Positions 37,696-47,229 of a stretch of 64,000 nt of DNA are shown piece by piece. Source of the stretch: Flavobacterium reichenbachii (GTDB lineage Bacteria; Bacteroidota; Bacteroidia; Flavobacteriales; Flavobacteriaceae); NCBI RefSeq assembly GCF_002217435.1, contig NZ_MUHF01000003.1, forward strand, positions 346,310 to 410,309, given 5' to 3'. Positions within the stretch are counted from its first letter, which is position 1. Every line of letters begins with the position of its first letter. Made by a program: the position numbers and the translations under genes. The notes beneath the pieces are model-generated. The model saw only the letters and a list, made by a program, of their open reading frames with translations. It did not search any database and had not been told where the DNA came from.

Positions 37696-39834
37696 ATGAA
37701 AAATATGAAAAAACTACTCGTTATTATATTCGTATTTTCAATACAGTTTATAAATGCTCAAACTCAGGATTTGGTTAGAGCCAGACATTTTTTTAATAAA
37801 ACTTATTACAGCGAATCGATTATATTATATGAAAAATTAGCCGAAGAAAAACCATCACAAGAGGTCATCAGAAACTTGGCAGATTCATATTATTATACCA
37901 ATAATTTAATAAAAGCCCAGCGCTATTATAGACTTTTAATTCAGAATTATAATACTGATTTAGATCGCGAATATTATTTTAAATATGCTCAAACATTAAA
38001 AGCGACAGGCAATGTAGAAGAAGCAAATGCTGCATTAAAAGAATATTACACAAGATCAACAAATACAGAAGATGCTCTTAATTTTGAAAAAGATCTGAAA
38101 ACGCTGGAAAATGTATCGGCAATAGGAAAACGTTTTGAAATTAAGAACCTGGCTTTGAATACACCAAATTCAGAATTTGGAGCAGTAAAATATAGAGACA
38201 ATCTTGTTTTTGCAGGTGTAAAATTAAAGCCCGGCATGTTTGATAAAAAGTTTAAATGGGACAATGAAACCTATTTAAATTTAGTTTCTACTCCATTAAA
38301 AAACATCAATTCAAACGATTCAATTTCGCATTATTTCTCTAAAGAATTAAAAACGGGAATGCACGAATCGAATGCAGTTTTTACAAAAGATGGTAAAACG
38401 ATTTATTTTACCCGAAATAATTCTAAAAACGGAAAGAAAAAAAGAAACAATGATAAAATATCAAATCTTCAAATCTTTAGAGCTGAATTGGTAGAAGGAA
38501 AGTGGACCAATATTACGTCCCTTCCGTTTAACAGCGAGAATTATTCTGTAGAACATCCCGCTTTAAGTGCAGACGAAAAAATATTATATTTTGCTTCAGA
38601 CATGCCCGGAACGATAGGTTCTTTTGATATTTATGCGGTCAATATTAACAAAGGAGCATTTGATAAACCAAGGAATTTGGGACCAAATGTAAATACCAAT
38701 AAAAGAGAACAATTTCCTTTTGCTTCTGCAGATAATAAGCTTTATTTCTCCTCAGACGGACATTTAGGATACGGATCGCTGGATGTTTTTGTTTCTGAAA
38801 TTAAGGATTCAGAATATTCTAGAGCCATAAATATTGGGCTTCCACTTAATTCTAATTTAGATGATTTTGCTTTCAATATAGATTCAGAAACCAAAGAAGG
38901 ATATTTTGCATCCAACAGAGAAGGCGGTAAAGGAAGTGATGACATTTATCAATTCAAAGAAATAAAAGATTTAATTGTAGAAGATTGTAAGCAGTTTATT
39001 GCCGGAACGATCACTGATGTTGATACCCAATTGGCTCTAGAAAATGCAACAGTATTATTACAGGATTCAGACAATAAAACATTAAATACGATTACAACTG
39101 CTGCAGATGGAAAGTTTAGTTTTACCGTTCCGTGTGAAGCATCTTATAAAGTTTCTGCCTTTAAAGAAAAATATACAAACGAATCTAAAACACTGACTTT
39201 AGATAAAACAAGAGATAAAATAAATGACGGTTCGCTGGCATTAAAATCCTTAGAAACGATTAAATTAGAAGAAAAAGAATCAGCAGAAAAGAAACGTAAA
39301 CAGGAACTTATTTTAGAAGAAGAAAACAAGAAAAAAGAAGAACTTGCTGTAGTTGAATTAAAACAAAAAGAGAAAAAGCAGAAAGAAGCCGAAATTGTTG
39401 CTGCTGAAGTCAAGAAAAACGAAAAAGTAAAACAAATTTTAGAGCAGGAAAAAGATGTAGTGAGAGACAAAGACCGTCTGATCATTAAAACAGATCCAAT
39501 TTATTTTGATTACAACATGTGGTACATTCGTAAAGAATCTAAAGTAGTTCTGGGCAGAGTAGTGGCTTTAATGAATAAATATCCGGGAATGGTGATAGAA
39601 ATAGGATCACATACAGATTCTAGAGGAAATGCAAAATTTAATGAAGATTTGTCTCAAAAAAGAGCCAATTCTACCCGTGAATTTATCATTCAATCTGGAA
39701 TAAATGCCAAGAGAGTTACCGCAAAAGGATATGGAGAATCGGTACCTATCGTAAAATGCAAAACCGACGAAGCTTGCTCTGAAGAAGAACACGAATTGAA
39801 TAGACGAAGCGAATTTGTAATAAAGAATTTATAG
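37696..39834 (+). CDS. OmpA family protein with TPR, WD40-like and carboxypeptidase-regulatory-like domains
   Basis: 712 residues from the ATG at 37696, one base after the PorP stop. Signal peptide (ends FINA-Q). Order: TPR-like helices (~25-130), a WD40/PD40-like propeller (~130-420; DGKTIYFTRNN, DEKILYFASDMPG, DNKLYFSSDGHLGYG), a CarboxypepD-reg beta-sandwich (~435-515), a charged coiled coil rich in Lys/Glu (~520-590), and an OmpA peptidoglycan-binding domain (EIGSHTDSRGNAKFNEDLS, NRRSEFVI). It should anchor the cargo-PorP complex to peptidoglycan. The T9SS cargo - PorP - OmpA order is a recognised module of gliding bacteria. Confidence 0.93.
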   Translation: MKNMKKLLVIIFVFSIQFINAQTQDLVRARHFFNKTYYSESIILYEKLAEEKPSQEVIRNLADSYYYTNNLIKAQRYYRLLIQNYNTDLDREYYFKYAQTLKATGNVEEANAALKEYYTRSTNTEDALNFEKDLKTLENVSAIGKRFEIKNLALNTPNSEFGAVKYRDNLVFAGVKLKPGMFDKKFKWDNETYLNLVSTPLKNINSNDSISHYFSKELKTGMHESNAVFTKDGKTIYFTRNNSKNGKKKRNNDKISNLQIFRAELVEGKWTNITSLPFNSENYSVEHPALSADEKILYFASDMPGTIGSFDIYAVNINKGAFDKPRNLGPNVNTNKREQFPFASADNKLYFSSDGHLGYGSLDVFVSEIKDSEYSRAINIGLPLNSNLDDFAFNIDSETKEGYFASNREGGKGSDDIYQFKEIKDLIVEDCKQFIAGTITDVDTQLALENATVLLQDSDNKTLNTITTAADGKFSFTVPCEASYKVSAFKEKYTNESKTLTLDKTRDKINDGSLALKSLETIKLEEKESAEKKRKQELILEEENKKKEELAVVELKQKEKKQKEAEIVAAEVKKNEKVKQILEQEKDVVRDKDRLIIKTDPIYFDYNMWYIRKESKVVLGRVVALMNKYPGMVIEIGSHTDSRGNAKFNEDLSQKRANSTREFIIQSGINAKRVTAKGYGESVPIVKCKTDEACSEEEHELNRRSEFVIKNL

Positions 39835-39858
39835 ATTTTTTTAATAATAAAATTAACT

Positions 39859-39885
39859 AAGAAGCCTGTTTATGGCTTCTTTTTT
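39859..39885 (+). terminator. terminator after the OmpA-family gene
   Basis: AAGAAGCC (39859-39866) pairs with GGCTTCTT (39874-39881), followed by a T-run. Confidence 0.78.
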
Positions 39886-39929
39886 ATTATTTTTATGATA
39901 TAATGACCAAGTAATTTAAATATACAATT

Positions 39930-40403
39930 ATGAGAAACCTGATTTTACCGTGTTTGCTTTTGTCTGTAATTGGACTACAAAGCTGTAAAAATAATGAAAA
40001 GCAAAAAGAAGCTGCCGTAAATCCCGAAGCTGAAAAAGTCGTAAGCAAAGAATGCTACAAAGCGATATATGAAAATGATACACTCGATTTGGATTTGAAT
40101 ATTTTAAAAAATGGAAAAATAAAAGGAGATCTGGTAATGAAAACCGCTGCTTCGCCAGTGAAAAAAGGTGAAATTGCGGGAGAATTTCGTGGAGATACAT
40201 TATTTGTAGATTATACTTTTGTTGATGGAACAAATAACAATGCAACTTTCAAAAATCCTTTGGCATTATTAAAACGTGATAAACAACTAATTTTAGGCAA
40301 CGGAACCCTGCAGACTACTATGGGCGTAACGTATTTGGTAAAAGATAAACCGATTGATTTTGATCGTGTAAAATATAAATTTGACAGTGTAAATTGTAAA
40401 TAA
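39930..40403 (+). CDS. small lipoprotein of unknown function
   Basis: 157 residues. Lipobox at VIGLQSC (Cys19), then a Lys/Glu-rich linker (KNNEKQKEAAVNPEAEK) and a small beta-rich domain (KSYDTLDLDLNILKNGKIKG-like pattern, GEFRGDTLFVDYTF). It should sit in a membrane facing the periplasm or the cell surface. Not recognised beyond that. Terminators flank it on both sides, so it is monocistronic. Confidence 0.78.
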   Translation: MRNLILPCLLLSVIGLQSCKNNEKQKEAAVNPEAEKVVSKECYKAIYENDTLDLDLNILKNGKIKGDLVMKTAASPVKKGEIAGEFRGDTLFVDYTFVDGTNNNATFKNPLALLKRDKQLILGNGTLQTTMGVTYLVKDKPIDFDRVKYKFDSVNCK

Positions 40404-40423
40404 AATACTTACTGTAAGATCAT

Positions 40424-40460
40424 AAAAAAGCCGTTTCTGTCTAAAGAAACGGCTTTTTCT
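40424..40460. terminator. bidirectional terminator
   Basis: AAAAAAGCCGTTTCT (from 40424) pairs with AGAAACGGCTTTTT (from 40445) across a short loop, with A before and T after. It serves the lipoprotein gene on the plus strand and the DUF1573 gene on the minus strand. Confidence 0.85.
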
Positions 40461-40483
40461 ATTTTAAATTTTATTGTTTTTTA

Positions 40484-40864
40484 TTATAAAACTTCACCTT
40501 TAATTTTTAAGGCTACTCTTCCATCAGGATAGTTGACGGCATTTGTTTCTACTGTAATCGTTTTACGAATAGGACCGGCGGCCATGTTGTATTTTACATC
40601 AATTTTTCCTTTTTTGCCGGGCAGAATGGCTGCTCCCGGTTTTGTGACAACAATAGTGCTGACTGTCGACTCGGCTCCTGTAATTAACAGCGGTGCATCG
40701 CCGGTGTTCGTAAACTCGAAAGAACGAACAGCATTATCACTCTTAGAAATTTTTCCATAATCAATTGTATTGTCTTGGGCTGCAAATTCAATTTTTGGGC
40801 CGTTTTGTGCAAAACCTATCGCGCTAAACAATAAGACTGCAATAAAAGAGGCTGCATTTTTCAT
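40484..40864 (-). CDS. DUF1573 secreted protein
   Basis: 126 residues with a signal peptide (AVLLFSAIGFA-Q). One DUF1573 domain: IDYGKISKSDNAVRSFEFTNTG, PLLITGAESTVSTIVVTKP, LPGKKGKIDVKYN and a C-terminal LKIKGEV. It is an Ig-like, ASPM/SPD-2/Hydin-type beta sandwich, presumably periplasmic. Common in Bacteroidota as a stand-alone gene; function unknown. Confidence 0.88.
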   Translation of the reverse strand: MKNAASFIAVLLFSAIGFAQNGPKIEFAAQDNTIDYGKISKSDNAVRSFEFTNTGDAPLLITGAESTVSTIVVTKPGAAILPGKKGKIDVKYNMAAGPIRKTITVETNAVNYPDGRVALKIKGEVL

Positions 40865-40954
40865 TTGAAATTATTTTTAAGTTGTAAGTAAATATAGTTT
40901 CTTTTAATTAATACACAAATTATTATTTCTCTTTTTATAGTGTACTTAATTATT

Positions 40955-40962
40955 TACTTTTG
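40955..40962 (+). promoter_or_regulatory. candidate valS -7 box
   Basis: TACTTTTG fully matches TAnnTTTG. It implies a leader of about 135 bases, most of it made of the TTTAATCG-type repeat. No clear -33 TTG at proper spacing. Confidence 0.42.
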
Positions 40963-41001
40963 CTGTGAGTTATAATTACAAAAATTGAACCAAAGTTTTG
41001 G

Positions 41002-41096
41002 TTTATTTGTTTAACTGTTTAATCGTTTAATTGATTTATTCAATACGATTAAACAAATAAACGAATCGACGATTAAACGAATTAACGATTAAACAA
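41002..41096. repeat. TTTAATCG-type inverted repeat upstream of valS
   Basis: TTTATTTGTTTAA (41002-41014) pairs perfectly with TTAAACAAATAAA (41049-41061), and further units (CTGTTTAATCGTTTAATTG, CGATTAAACGAATTAACG, ATTAAACAATC) fill the space to within 10 bases of the ATG. Largest copy of the family in this window. Confidence 0.75.
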
Positions 41097-41105
41097 TCTA
41101 TTTAA

Positions 41106-43742
41106 ATGACAATTTCAGCACAATTTGACGCTAAGACGATCGAGAACAAATGGTATGAGTATTGGATGAAAAACAACTATTTTCATTCAGAACCAGATCA
41201 GAGAACACCATATACTATTGTAATTCCGCCGCCAAACGTCACTGGAGTCCTTCACATGGGACATATGCTGAACAATACCATTCAGGATGTTTTAATTCGT
41301 CGTGCACGTCTAAAAGGTTTCAACGCTTGCTGGGTTCCTGGAACAGATCACGCTTCTATTGCAACTGAGGCTAAAGTTGTAGCAAAATTAAAAGCAGAGG
41401 GAATCAATAAAAACGATTTAACTCGTGAAGAATTTTTAAAACACGCTTGGGAATGGACCGATAAATATGGTGGAACAATCCTGGAACAGCTTAAGAGATT
41501 AGGTGCTTCATGCGATTGGGAACGTACCAAATTTACTATGGATCCTGACATGTCGGCAGCTGTAATTAAATCGTTTGTAGATTTATACAACAAAGGATTA
41601 ATTTACAGAGGTTACCGTATGGTAAACTGGGATCCGGAAGCAAAAACGACGCTTTCTGATGAAGAAGTTATTTACGAAGAACAACAAGGAAAATTATTTT
41701 TCTTGAAATATAAAATCGAAGGTTCAGAAGATTTCCTGACCATTGCAACAACACGTCCTGAAACTATCTTTGGCGATACTGCTATTTGTATCAACCCGAA
41801 TGATGAGCGTTTTACACATTTAAAGGGGAAAAGCGCCATCGTTCCTATCTGCGGTCGCGTAATTCCGATTATTGAAGATGAATATGTAGATGTAGAATTC
41901 GGAACCGGATGTTTAAAAGTAACTCCGGCGCACGATATGAATGACAAAACGCTAGGAGAAAAACATAATCTTGAAATCGTTGATATTTTTAATGAAGATG
42001 CTACATTAAATAGTTTCGGATTGCATTATCAAGGAAAAGATCGTTTTGTAGTTCGTACTGAAATTGCAAAAGAATTAGAAGAAATTGGAGCTTTGGCTAA
42101 AACCGAAATCCATTTGAATAAAGTAGGAACATCTGAAAGAACCAAAGCGGTAATCGAACCAAGATTATCAGACCAATGGTTTTTGAAAATGGAAGATTTA
42201 GTAAAACCGGCAATTAAATCCGTTTTACAAACAGGCGAGATTAAACTGCACCCAAAACGTTTTGAGAATACTTACGCGCATTGGTTAAATAACATACGTG
42301 ATTGGAATATTTCTCGTCAATTATGGTGGGGACAACAAATTCCGGCTTATTATTACGGAGACGGAAAAGAAGATTTTGTAGTAGCTGAAAATATCGAAGA
42401 TGCTTTGACGCTTGCTAGAGAGAAAACTTCAAACTTGAAACTTGAAACAAAAGATTTAAAACAAGATGTTGATGCATTAGACACTTGGTTTTCGTCTTGG
42501 TTATGGCCAATGTCCGTTTTTGGTGGAATAATGGATCCTGAAAGTGAAGATTTTAAATATTATTATCCAACAAATGACTTGGTTACAGGTCCGGATATTT
42601 TGTTTTTCTGGGTTGCCAGAATGATTATCGCAGGTTATGAATATACAGGCGAAAAACCATTTACAAACGTATATTTAACAGGTTTAGTTCGTGATAAACA
42701 ACGTCGTAAAATGTCTAAATCATTAGGAAATTCTCCTGATCCTTTAGATTTGATCGAGAAATTTGGTGCCGATGGTGTTCGTGTAGGATTGCTTTTGAGT
42801 GCTTCTGCAGGAAACGATATTATGTTTGACGAAGAATTATGCCTTCAGGGAAAATCATTCACAAACAAAATTTGGAATGCCTTAAAGTTGATCAAAGGCT
42901 GGGAAGTTTCAGAAACTATACCGCAGCCAGAATCATCAAAAGTAGCAATCGAATGGTACGAAGCAAAATTGCAGCAAGCATTGGTGGAGATTGAAGATAA
43001 CTTTGAGAAATACAGAATCTCAGATTCTCTTATGGCCATTTATAAATTAGTTTGGGATGATTTCTGTGCATTGTTTCTTGAAATGATTAAACCGGCATAT
43101 CAACAGCCAATTGACAGCGTAACTTTCGCGAAAGCGATCGAAATGTTAGAAAGTAATTTGAAATTACTTCATCCGTTTATGCCTTTCCTTACAGAAGAAA
43201 TCTGGCATATAATTGGTGAAAGAACGCCAGAAGAAGCTTTAATTGTTTCAACTTGGCCAGAATTAAAACCGTTTGATGCAAAATTAATTGCAGATTTTGA
43301 AAATTCGATTGAAGTGATCTCAGGAATCAGAACAATTCGTAAGGAAAAGAATATTGCAATGAAAGACAGTATTGAATTAAAAGCGATTAACAGCGAAAAA
43401 TTCTCTACTTATTTTGATTCTGTAATAACGAAATTAGGAAATATTTCTGCTTTTGAATATGTTTCTGAAAAAGTTGACGGAGCATTGTCTTTCCGTGTAA
43501 AATCAAATGAATATTTTATTCCGATTTCTGGAGGAAACATCAACATAGAAGAAGAAGTTGCAAAACTGAATGCAGAATTAGTTTACACACAAGGTTTCTT
43601 AAAATCGGTTCAGGCAAAATTATCAAACGAAAAATTTGTTGCCGGCGCGCCAGAAAAAGTTTTGGCAAACGAAAAACAAAAAGAAGCCGATGCTTTAGCA
43701 AAAATTGCTACAATCGAGCAGAGTTTAGCTGGTTTGAAATAA
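41106..43742 (+). CDS. valS: valyl-tRNA synthetase
   Basis: 878 residues, class I. HIGH-type motif PPPNVTGVLHMGHML (about 41-55), the editing domain (TIATTRPETIFGDTAI, GTGCLKVTPAHDMND), KMSKSLGNSPDPLD and the C-terminal coiled-coil arm (EEEVAKLNAELVYTQGFLKSV) are all present. Charges tRNA-Val. Ends in a clear terminator. Confidence 0.98.
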   Translation: MTISAQFDAKTIENKWYEYWMKNNYFHSEPDQRTPYTIVIPPPNVTGVLHMGHMLNNTIQDVLIRRARLKGFNACWVPGTDHASIATEAKVVAKLKAEGINKNDLTREEFLKHAWEWTDKYGGTILEQLKRLGASCDWERTKFTMDPDMSAAVIKSFVDLYNKGLIYRGYRMVNWDPEAKTTLSDEEVIYEEQQGKLFFLKYKIEGSEDFLTIATTRPETIFGDTAICINPNDERFTHLKGKSAIVPICGRVIPIIEDEYVDVEFGTGCLKVTPAHDMNDKTLGEKHNLEIVDIFNEDATLNSFGLHYQGKDRFVVRTEIAKELEEIGALAKTEIHLNKVGTSERTKAVIEPRLSDQWFLKMEDLVKPAIKSVLQTGEIKLHPKRFENTYAHWLNNIRDWNISRQLWWGQQIPAYYYGDGKEDFVVAENIEDALTLAREKTSNLKLETKDLKQDVDALDTWFSSWLWPMSVFGGIMDPESEDFKYYYPTNDLVTGPDILFFWVARMIIAGYEYTGEKPFTNVYLTGLVRDKQRRKMSKSLGNSPDPLDLIEKFGADGVRVGLLLSASAGNDIMFDEELCLQGKSFTNKIWNALKLIKGWEVSETIPQPESSKVAIEWYEAKLQQALVEIEDNFEKYRISDSLMAIYKLVWDDFCALFLEMIKPAYQQPIDSVTFAKAIEMLESNLKLLHPFMPFLTEEIWHIIGERTPEEALIVSTWPELKPFDAKLIADFENSIEVISGIRTIRKEKNIAMKDSIELKAINSEKFSTYFDSVITKLGNISAFEYVSEKVDGALSFRVKSNEYFIPISGGNINIEEEVAKLNAELVYTQGFLKSVQAKLSNEKFVAGAPEKVLANEKQKEADALAKIATIEQSLAGLK

Positions 43743-43774
43743 GAATTAAATTCTTATTCAGCCTATAATTTATA

Positions 43775-43816
43775 GACCCGACAGAATTAAAAAAACCTGT
43801 CGGGTTTGTTGTTTTT
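43775..43816 (+). terminator. terminator after valS (CCCGACAG type)
   Basis: ACCCGACAG (43776-43784) pairs with CTGTCGGGT (43797-43805) around a 12-base loop, followed by TTGTTGTTTTT. Almost the same hairpin recurs at 50568. Confidence 0.82.
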
Positions 43817-43921
43817 ATAAGCGTATTTTTTTCTAAAAAAAAGTTGAAACATTTTGATTTTTGCATCTTAAAATGATATAATTTTAATACGATTTTACGT
43901 TAAAACAAAAATCACTTTACA

Positions 43922-44968
43922 ATGAGAAAAAATCTTTTATTTGTGTTTGTTTCGGTTCTTTTATTAGGATGTTCTGATAAAGAAAATAAAGTTAAAAATG
44001 TCGAAAGAGCCTTCTATTACTGGAAGGATGATTCTTCTTTTGAAGAAGAAACCGTAAAAGCAATTAATAAATTAGAGGTTAAGAAAATATACTACAAATT
44101 TTTTGAGATTGATTATAATGAAACGATGGGGAATTTTCCTTATCAGAAAAACAAACCGAATGAGTATACATTAAAAAAACTAGATTCGGTCAATCTGGTT
44201 CCTACTGTTTTTATTCGAAATGAAATCTTTCAATACAACGACGAAAAATCATTGGATAAACTAGCAGACAATATTGTTTTTCTAATTGATAAATATAGAA
44301 AAGGATATGATGAAAAGGAATTTTTTGATTATTCTGAAATTCAAATTGACTGCGACTGGACCAAATCAACCAAAGAGAAATATTTCTATCTATTGAGGAA
44401 AATAAAAGAGCTTTCTAAAAAAGAAATCAGCTGTACGCTTCGACTTTATCCTTATAAGTATCCAGATATCATGGGAGTTCCGCCAGTAGATAAAGCAACT
44501 TTAATGTGTTACAACTTGATTAAACCATTATCTCAAAAAGATAAAAATTCTATTTTGGATATTGACGAATTAAAATCTTATCTAGATAAAAAAAGAGATT
44601 ATCCGGTGCATTTAGATGTAGCGCTTCCTGTTTTTTATTGGACCTTATGGTACCATAATAACCGTTTTGCAGGATTGGTCAATTTTAATTCGGCAGATAT
44701 AAGCAGTATTGCCAAACAAACTAAACCAATGTGGTACGAAATGACAGAAGATTATACGCTTGAATATGAATACTATTTGAAAAAAGGAGATCAATTAAAA
44801 TTTGAAGAATTAAATGCTGCGACAATCAACGAAGCAATTTCGATTATTAAAAAGAATGTCGAATTAGACGATACAACAACAATTTCATTATTCCATTTAG
44901 ATAACAGTACTTTTAAAAAATACAACCATGAAGAAGTTTCTAGTTTTTACAGTTCTTTTACTAAGTAG
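43922..44968 (+). CDS. lipoprotein of unknown function, probable TIM-barrel fold (cassette copy 1, small gene)
   Basis: 348 residues. Lipobox LLLGC (Cys at about 17), followed by SDKE, acidic enough to be a surface-export signal. The mature part alternates strands and helices: KKIYYKFFEID, LVPTVFIRNEIF, IQIDCDWTKSTKEKYFYLL, ISCTLRLYPYKYP, ATLMCYNLI, VHLDVALPVFYW, KPMWYEMTED, TISLFHLD. This eightfold pattern with Asp-rich strand ends suggests a TIM barrel, perhaps glycosidase-like (DUF3142-type); this is inference. The paralogue at 47230 is strongly similar. It overlaps the next gene by 41 bases. Confidence 0.75.
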   Translation: MRKNLLFVFVSVLLLGCSDKENKVKNVERAFYYWKDDSSFEEETVKAINKLEVKKIYYKFFEIDYNETMGNFPYQKNKPNEYTLKKLDSVNLVPTVFIRNEIFQYNDEKSLDKLADNIVFLIDKYRKGYDEKEFFDYSEIQIDCDWTKSTKEKYFYLLRKIKELSKKEISCTLRLYPYKYPDIMGVPPVDKATLMCYNLIKPLSQKDKNSILDIDELKSYLDKKRDYPVHLDVALPVFYWTLWYHNNRFAGLVNFNSADISSIAKQTKPMWYEMTEDYTLEYEYYLKKGDQLKFEELNAATINEAISIIKKNVELDDTTTISLFHLDNSTFKKYNHEEVSSFYSSFTK

Positions 44969-47198
44969 TTTTTATAAAAGTATGGCATGCGGTTATTCTC
45001 CGTATGGCGAAGATGTCAGGTATTGTATTTTTAAACCATTTTATTTTAACTATTCAGAATATAAGGCTTTTAACTATAGTGCAGATTTATGGGGATTTGA
45101 TTACGATCAAAACCCAAATGAATATAAATTTACAGAAGCCAATATATTGGATTGGTATAATTATACAAACAAAAAAGTGTCTATAGAAGATATAGAGGAT
45201 TTTAATTATAAATTATCCTTTACTGATGTTCATGAAAAATGCGATAATAAGTTTATAAAGTATTTATATCAAAATAATAAAACAGAAGCAATAAATTATC
45301 TTAAAATTGCTAAGAACTGCGAATTGCAAAACGATTCAGATAATGTTTGGGAAAGAAATGAAGCAGTAAACTCCAAACGAGAAAATGACATGTTGAATAA
45401 ATTGACTCAGATTATTAATAAATCTGAGAATCAATATTTTAAGAGAAAATATGCTTTTTTAACCATTCGCCTTGCTTATTATTCCGGAAGACCTGATCTT
45501 ATAAAAAATGTTTTTGAAACTGTTTTTAAGAACGGCAAAAAAGATTATCTGTATTATTGGAGTTTGTATTTCTACATCTTCGAAAAATCAGATCCTGGAT
45601 ATATGGTTTCTATCGCAAATTTACTGGCAAATTGCCCAGAAAAAGGATATGCGAGTTATTACTATTTTCATCGTGATTTTAAAATCGAAGAGGCATTAAA
45701 ACATACAGAAAGCAAAGAAGAGATTGCAAATGTTTACGCCTATGCATCCATTCAAAAAGTAGATAAAAATCTGGAATATTTAAAAGAGATTTATAAAAAC
45801 GATCCAAAATCTAAAATTCTTGGTTTTTTGCTGTTAAGAGAGATTAATAAAATTGAAGATTGGGTTTATACTCCTTATTATTCCAATTTCAATCCTTCGA
45901 CCGATTTTGAAGCGCGTTGGAGTAGTGAAAGATCAAAAATTACTACTGAAACACTCAGAAATCGTTCTGAGAATGACCGTCTTTATGCACAGGAAGTTCT
46001 GGATTTTATAGATACAATTGATTTTAGTAAAATACAAAATCCAAGTGTTTGGGAAGCATCACGAATCAATTTGCAATTTATTACCAGAAATTATTCAGAT
46101 TGTCTAAAGAGTATTTCCTCATTTGAAAAAGCATACAAATCTGAAAAAATTATTGAAGAAATAGAGAAAATAAAAGCGCTTTGTATTACAGCCCGACAAG
46201 AAAATGGCAATGCTGTTATAAAACCTGAAATTGAATCAATCATTGTAAAATATAAAGATGATGCTCGTTTTATTTTTGCTTTAGGCAGAGAATTAGAATT
46301 TAGAGGAAATATTACGGATGGTTTGGCCTTAATATCACTAATTGAAGAAACAACTTCTAAATCCTACAGCCAGCGTGATGTTGAATGGGAGGGGAACCGC
46401 ATCAAGACATCAGGCAACCTCCAGGAGTTTTCTCGTTATTTTGATTATTTGGATTTTGTTTATTCTGCAAAAGAGGTTCAGACAATCGTTACTACTATAG
46501 AAAAGGGATTTAAGAACGATTTTCAGAATCAAATTTATGCTAAACTGCTGAAGGATAAAGATTATCTTAAAGATTTATTAGGAACAAAATACCTTAGAGA
46601 AAACCAGCTCAATAATGCTTTAATTGCTTTTAGATCATTAGACAAAAAATACTGGGAGGATAATTATAACGCTTGGGAAAGAGGTGATTATGATGATGAT
46701 TATGTTTTTGATCAAAATCCGTTTTATGATTTCAAGCAGACAAAAAGCTTTATAGAACATAAAGAAAAATATATTGTTACAAAATTGTCTGTAACCGAAC
46801 ATTTAGTAAAGTATATCAATTTAGCCAATAATCCAAAAACAAAAGATCGGGATTATTACTATTTTATTATTGCAAATTGTTATTACAATATGACAAATTC
46901 TGGCAATTCATGGATGATGCGCCGTTATTCGAGCTATAGTTATGGTAGTAATGAAGAAAATGAATCTTATATTGACGAAATTGAATACAGGAATAAGATA
47001 AAAGCAGTTACAAACTATAAACTTGCTTATCAAAATGCCAAAACAGAAAAGTTTAAAGCATTGTGTTTAAGAATGATGGATTATGCTGAAAAAGACGAGT
47101 ATTCGAGTTCAAAAAGAGTAGAAAAACAGTTTCCTGATTTAGTTTCAGATCTTTCGGGATGCGAAAGTTTAGAAGGGTATTTTAAAGCAAGAAGATAA
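44928..47198 (+). CDS. large secreted helical-repeat protein of unknown function (cassette copy 1, large gene)
   Basis: 756 residues. The signal peptide (MKKFLVFTVLLLSSFYKSMA) is encoded inside the 3' end of the preceding gene, in the +1 frame. The mature N-terminus CGYSPYGEDVRYCIF is shared with the paralogue at 48215; the Cys could be lipidated although the lipobox is not canonical. The rest is mostly helical with TPR-like units (FALGRELEFRGNITDGLALI, YFIIANCYYNMTN, FKALCLRMM) and ends in EGYFKARR. Probably a periplasmic or surface solenoid working with the lipoprotein encoded upstream. Not recognised as a named family. Confidence 0.75.
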   Translation: MKKFLVFTVLLLSSFYKSMACGYSPYGEDVRYCIFKPFYFNYSEYKAFNYSADLWGFDYDQNPNEYKFTEANILDWYNYTNKKVSIEDIEDFNYKLSFTDVHEKCDNKFIKYLYQNNKTEAINYLKIAKNCELQNDSDNVWERNEAVNSKRENDMLNKLTQIINKSENQYFKRKYAFLTIRLAYYSGRPDLIKNVFETVFKNGKKDYLYYWSLYFYIFEKSDPGYMVSIANLLANCPEKGYASYYYFHRDFKIEEALKHTESKEEIANVYAYASIQKVDKNLEYLKEIYKNDPKSKILGFLLLREINKIEDWVYTPYYSNFNPSTDFEARWSSERSKITTETLRNRSENDRLYAQEVLDFIDTIDFSKIQNPSVWEASRINLQFITRNYSDCLKSISSFEKAYKSEKIIEEIEKIKALCITARQENGNAVIKPEIESIIVKYKDDARFIFALGRELEFRGNITDGLALISLIEETTSKSYSQRDVEWEGNRIKTSGNLQEFSRYFDYLDFVYSAKEVQTIVTTIEKGFKNDFQNQIYAKLLKDKDYLKDLLGTKYLRENQLNNALIAFRSLDKKYWEDNYNAWERGDYDDDYVFDQNPFYDFKQTKSFIEHKEKYIVTKLSVTEHLVKYINLANNPKTKDRDYYYFIIANCYYNMTNSGNSWMMRRYSSYSYGSNEENESYIDEIEYRNKIKAVTNYKLAYQNAKTEKFKALCLRMMDYAEKDEYSSSKRVEKQFPDLVSDLSGCESLEGYFKARR

Positions 47199-47229
47199 AA
47201 ATCACCTAAATAAAAAAAGTACGTTTGCG

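Noticed and set aside
41002..41096. TTTAATCG repeats considered as a CRISPR array or T-box riboswitch
   Set aside because: Units are degenerate and lack unique spacers of constant length; no T-box sequence or specifier loop is visible and no cas genes are present.
47220..47227. TACGTTTG, a full match to the -7 box, just before the second cassette lipoprotein gene
   Set aside because: It ends three bases before the ATG, so transcription would begin inside the gene; chance match.
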